Part shown: piece by piece, positions 5,876 through 7,408 of the stretch
Numbering within the stretch: the first letter of the stretch is position 1
Layout of the letters: each line of letters opens with the position of its first letter
Assembly (NCBI GenBank): GCA_900752345.1
Contig: CAADVA010000260.1
Location: 1-7,408 of the forward strand
Reading direction: 5' to 3'
DNA from: an uncultured Collinsella sp.
Lineage (GTDB): Bacteria; Actinomycetota; Coriobacteriia; Coriobacteriales; Coriobacteriaceae
DNA length: 7,408 nucleotides
Translations under genes and position numbers: made by a program
Notes under the pieces: model-generated
What the model was told of the DNA's origin: nothing
What the model saw: the letters and a program-made list of their open reading frames with translations, nothing else
Database searches by the model: none

Positions 5876-6901
5876 CTAGCCATTGAGCTTGTTAATGTCG
5901 TCGTCGGTGATAGTGCCCTCCTGGCTGGACGATTTGCTCTCGGAAGACAAGTCATCGCTGCTGGAATCGGAGGATTCATCGCCGGAGGACATGGTCTCGC
6001 TGGACTCAGAGTCGCCCGACTGCACGCTAGCGCCCGAAACCGTCTTAGTGGTGAGGTCGTAGGGCATCGTGCCATACCAGACAGAGTGGACCGCCTCGAG
6101 CGTGCCGTCGGCCGTAATACCGTCGAGGGCATCGCTCACGGCACGGCACAGCTCGTCATTGGCAGCAAGGCCTGCAACGCCGAGCGTCGAGGGCGTCTCG
6201 AGAGCGCCAACGTAGGAAATCTGGCTCATCAGACGTGCAAGATAACCGCCGGCAGTGGCATCGCAGACCACATAGTCGACCTCGCCGGACTCGAGCGCTT
6301 CAAAGCACTCATTAATGTTGGAGAAGGTCTTTTGGTTGGCCGTGACGCTCTGTTTGGCGAGTGCCTCCTGCGATGCCGAGGAAGCCTGAACGCCCAGGTT
6401 GGCGGTGTTAAGCGTTTCGGTAGTGACGTTCAACGACTTGCCGTCGCTGGTCTTTCCGAACACGGCGGCAGCATCATAGAGGCAGGTGCCAAGCGTGCTG
6501 ACGTCGCCATTCGTGGAATTGATGTCGCCAATGAAGATGTCGGCCTTTTTATCGCCAAGCGCGGAATCGGCCGAGGACGCGTCGACAAAAGCGACTTTGA
6601 GGCCCATGCGGCTTGCAAGAGCGCGAGCGGCGTCAACTGCGTAGCCCGTGAGGTTGCCATCGGCGCCCTGCATGGCCTGCGGGGCATCGGAAGTGTCGAG
6701 GGCGACCGTAAGGGTACCGGGAGTGACCAGGGCATCGTCCGACACCGTAGGGGTTACGGTCTCGCGCTCAATCTGGTCGATCGTAGGCGTCGTGAACGTG
6801 GACAGCGGGTTGAATGCGCATCCGCTCAGACCCAATACGGCGATGACTGCCGCGGTTCCAGCGCCCAACCGAGCCGCGTGCATCAAGCTGCCCCTCACCA
6901 T
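5876..6901 (-). CDS. Solute-binding lipoprotein, family 3 type, with acidic Ser-rich tail
   Basis: This 341-aa protein is exported and lipid-anchored. The signal sequence ends in a lipobox LSGC with Cys28 as the anchor, followed by a linker (29-60). The fold of amino-acid ABC transporter binding proteins (SBP_bac_3) covers about 62-280: GTLTVALDTSDAP and GNLTGYAVDAARALASRMGLKVAFV fit its first lobe, and TFSNINECFEALESGEVDYVVCD fits the second. The loop that normally holds T-x-x-R plus Phe-Ser and Pro-Tyr reads GDINSTNGDVSTLGTCLYD, so the usual ligand Arg is missing. Residues 289-326 contain 19 Ser among Asp/Glu. No permease or ATPase gene is adjacent. The start is uncertain: ATG 6901 has AGGG upstream, ATG 6883 has AGGGG 7 nt upstream, and GTG 6907 is also open. 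All keep the lipobox. Confidence 0.88.
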   Translation of the reverse strand: MVRGSLMHAARLGAGTAAVIAVLGLSGCAFNPLSTFTTPTIDQIERETVTPTVSDDALVTPGTLTVALDTSDAPQAMQGADGNLTGYAVDAARALASRMGLKVAFVDASSADSALGDKKADIFIGDINSTNGDVSTLGTCLYDAAAVFGKTSDGKSLNVTTETLNTANLGVQASSASQEALAKQSVTANQKTFSNINECFEALESGEVDYVVCDATAGGYLARLMSQISYVGALETPSTLGVAGLAANDELCRAVSDALDGITADGTLEAVHSVWYGTMPYDLTTKTVSGASVQSGDSESSETMSSGDESSDSSSDDLSSESKSSSQEGTITDDDINKLNG

Positions 6902-6960
6902 GTCCACTACCCTGCCTTCTGTGTCGTATACAATCCGTGCATTGCGCGGAATATCGGGTT

Positions 6961-7227
6961 GTTCCTACCAGCTGACCTGGTATTTGACCCCACACTTGCG
7001 CACCGGGGTGTTTGCTCGGGAGGCCGTAGCCACCTTCACGACTGGCCCGCTCGCCCGCGAGGCGGTATTGCCCCAAAGAAAGTAGAACGGACGGTGCGGC
7101 TTACATCTAGGACGCGCCATGATCGCGCCGCGCGCACGCGGACGCTTACGTGGATCCCTTTGACCGCGTCTGTCTTGGACTAGGGTGGGCATTTCACCCA
7201 TCCGCAACCACAGCCTGGCAGGAACGT
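6961..7227 (-). ncRNA. Structured RNA of about 265 nt with closing stem (raiA-motif RNA possible)
   Basis: No believable protein is encoded here. A promoter predicts a start near A7227. The 5' end GUUCCUGCCAG (7225-7215) pairs with CUGGUAGGAAC (6971-6961) over 11 bp, with one G-U, closing the whole region. Inside, local hairpins are visible: GGGUG/CACCC (7199-7195/7187-7183), CCGCG-UGCG-CGCGG (7141-7128), CUCG-CGGG-CGAG flanked by CCG/CGG (7065-7047), and ACCCC/GGGGU (7009-7005/6991-6987). It has no SRP core, RNase P signature or tmRNA ends. Length, phylum and an hpf gene downstream make a raiA-motif RNA possible, but I cannot recall its consensus well enough to confirm. A long 5' leader controlling the lipoprotein gene is the main alternative, because no U-tract ends the RNA at 6961. 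Confidence 0.6.
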
Positions 7228-7232
7228 AGCGC

Positions 7233-7261
7233 ATTATAGCTAAGTTCAAGCTAAAGTTTAA
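7233..7261 (-). promoter_or_regulatory. Promoter of the structured RNA
   Basis: On the minus strand, the perfect -10 TATAAT (7238-7233) is separated by 17 bp from a weak -35 TTAAAC (7261-7256). The predicted start, A7227, is 2 nt before the closing stem of the RNA. The spacer and -35 contain a tandem imperfect repeat, AACTTTAGCT then AACTTAGCT, in AT-rich DNA unlike the GC-rich surroundings. Confidence 0.7.
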
Positions 7262-7310
7262 GGTTAGGGACGTTATTCGCATCGCGAGTACAGATTTCGC
7301 AGGTCGGAGT

Positions 7311-7327
7311 GGGGCTATTCGGGCCCC
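7311..7327. other. Small GC hairpin upstream of the RNA promoter
   Basis: GGGGC (7311-7315) and GCCCC (7323-7327) pair around a 7-nt loop. There is no U-tract on either strand. Nothing else is recognisable in 7262-7348: no gene and no tRNA. Confidence 0.3.
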
Positions 7328-7348
7328 TATGAAGCCCGGAGCGGTAGC

Positions 7349-7408
7349 GCACAGAGATGTGGTGTAAGAGGCGGGGCATGCCCCGCCTCTTACACCACAT
7401 CTCTGTGC
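7349..7408. repeat. Perfect 60-bp palindrome ending at the window edge
   Basis: The 30 bases 7349-7378 (GCACAGAGATGTGGTGTAAG and onward) are the exact reverse complement of 7379-7408, with no spacer; the centre is GGGGCATGCCCC. A terminator hairpin normally has a loop and shorter arms. Because the symmetry stops exactly at the last base, it may be a fold-back or assembly artefact at a contig end, or one part of a longer genuine inverted repeat. Confidence 0.9.

Noticed and set aside
6905..6960. Separate promoter (TATACG box) directly before the lipoprotein gene
   Set aside because: The box near 6927-6932 has no reasonable -35 at 16-18 bp, so it was not listed as a feature.
6086..7183. 365-codon open frame on the plus strand
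   Set aside because: It crosses antisense over the lipoprotein gene and the structured RNA. No family resemblance or good ribosome binding site is seen.
6961..7227. SRP RNA, RNase P RNA, tmRNA or 6S RNA as the identity of the structured transcript
   Set aside because: The SRP tetraloop core, the RNase P GAGGAAAGUCC-type and GGCUUA ends, and a tRNA-like tmRNA 3' end are all missing. 6S RNAs are usually nearer 200 nt. These remain testable with covariance models.
6965..7282. 105-codon open frame on the minus strand
   Set aside because: Its start lies upstream of the TATAAT promoter and it runs through the RNA. Its composition (many Arg, Pro, Trp) is not protein-like, and the paired ends explain the region better. 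A later ATG inside it (7120) also lacks a ribosome binding site.
1..7408. tRNA genes, CRISPR arrays, insertion sequences or phage genes
   Set aside because: No cloverleaf with a TPsiC loop, no regularly spaced repeats with unique spacers, and no transposase, integrase or phage proteins were found.

Overview
The window looks like a piece of a GC-rich (roughly 60% by eye) actinobacterial chromosome. The mix of genes suggests a Coriobacteriia member, possibly Collinsella-like: long-form hibernation factor, DegV protein, NAD-type isocitrate dehydrogenase, and acidic single-pass membrane proteins. That placement is an inference from protein style, not a database result. Every convincing gene lies on the minus strand, so transcription runs from high to low coordinates. 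The long plus-strand open frames are antisense shadows.

Layout from upstream (right) to downstream (left). At 7349-7408 a perfect 60-bp palindrome runs exactly to the window edge and may be a contig-end artefact. A promoter with a perfect TATAAT (7233-7261) faces left and starts a GC-rich, apparently non-coding, highly structured transcript (about 7227 to 6961). Its two ends pair in an 11-bp terminal stem. It is followed by an orphan solute-binding lipoprotein gene (5876-6901), whose product has a Ser/Asp/Glu-rich tail and lacks the usual Arg ligand motif. A strong terminator (5776-5809) ends that unit. A leader of about 220 bp with repeated AAGTGC half-sites precedes the long-form ribosome hibernation promoting factor gene hpf/raiA (4974-5558). 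This gene has its own strong terminator (4913-4944), which almost touches the ribosome binding site of a DegV-family gene (3941-4894).

Farther left is a tightly packed cluster, probably one operon: a beta-hydroxyacid dehydrogenase with an added His/Cys-rich metal-binding-like tail (2763-3842), a small two-helix membrane protein (2329-2757), a HEAT-repeat-like protein (1615-2313), and NAD-type isocitrate dehydrogenase (523-1608). Gaps are 5-15 bp, and some ribosome binding sites sit inside the preceding gene. A hairpin (435-463) follows. The 5' part of an acidic, membrane-anchored protein gene runs off the left edge (1-396).

The most notable points are the structured RNA upstream of the hpf neighbourhood (raiA-motif RNA is a hypothesis), the repeated His/Cys tail on the dehydrogenase, the terminator-ribosome-binding-site junction before the DegV gene, and the terminal palindrome.
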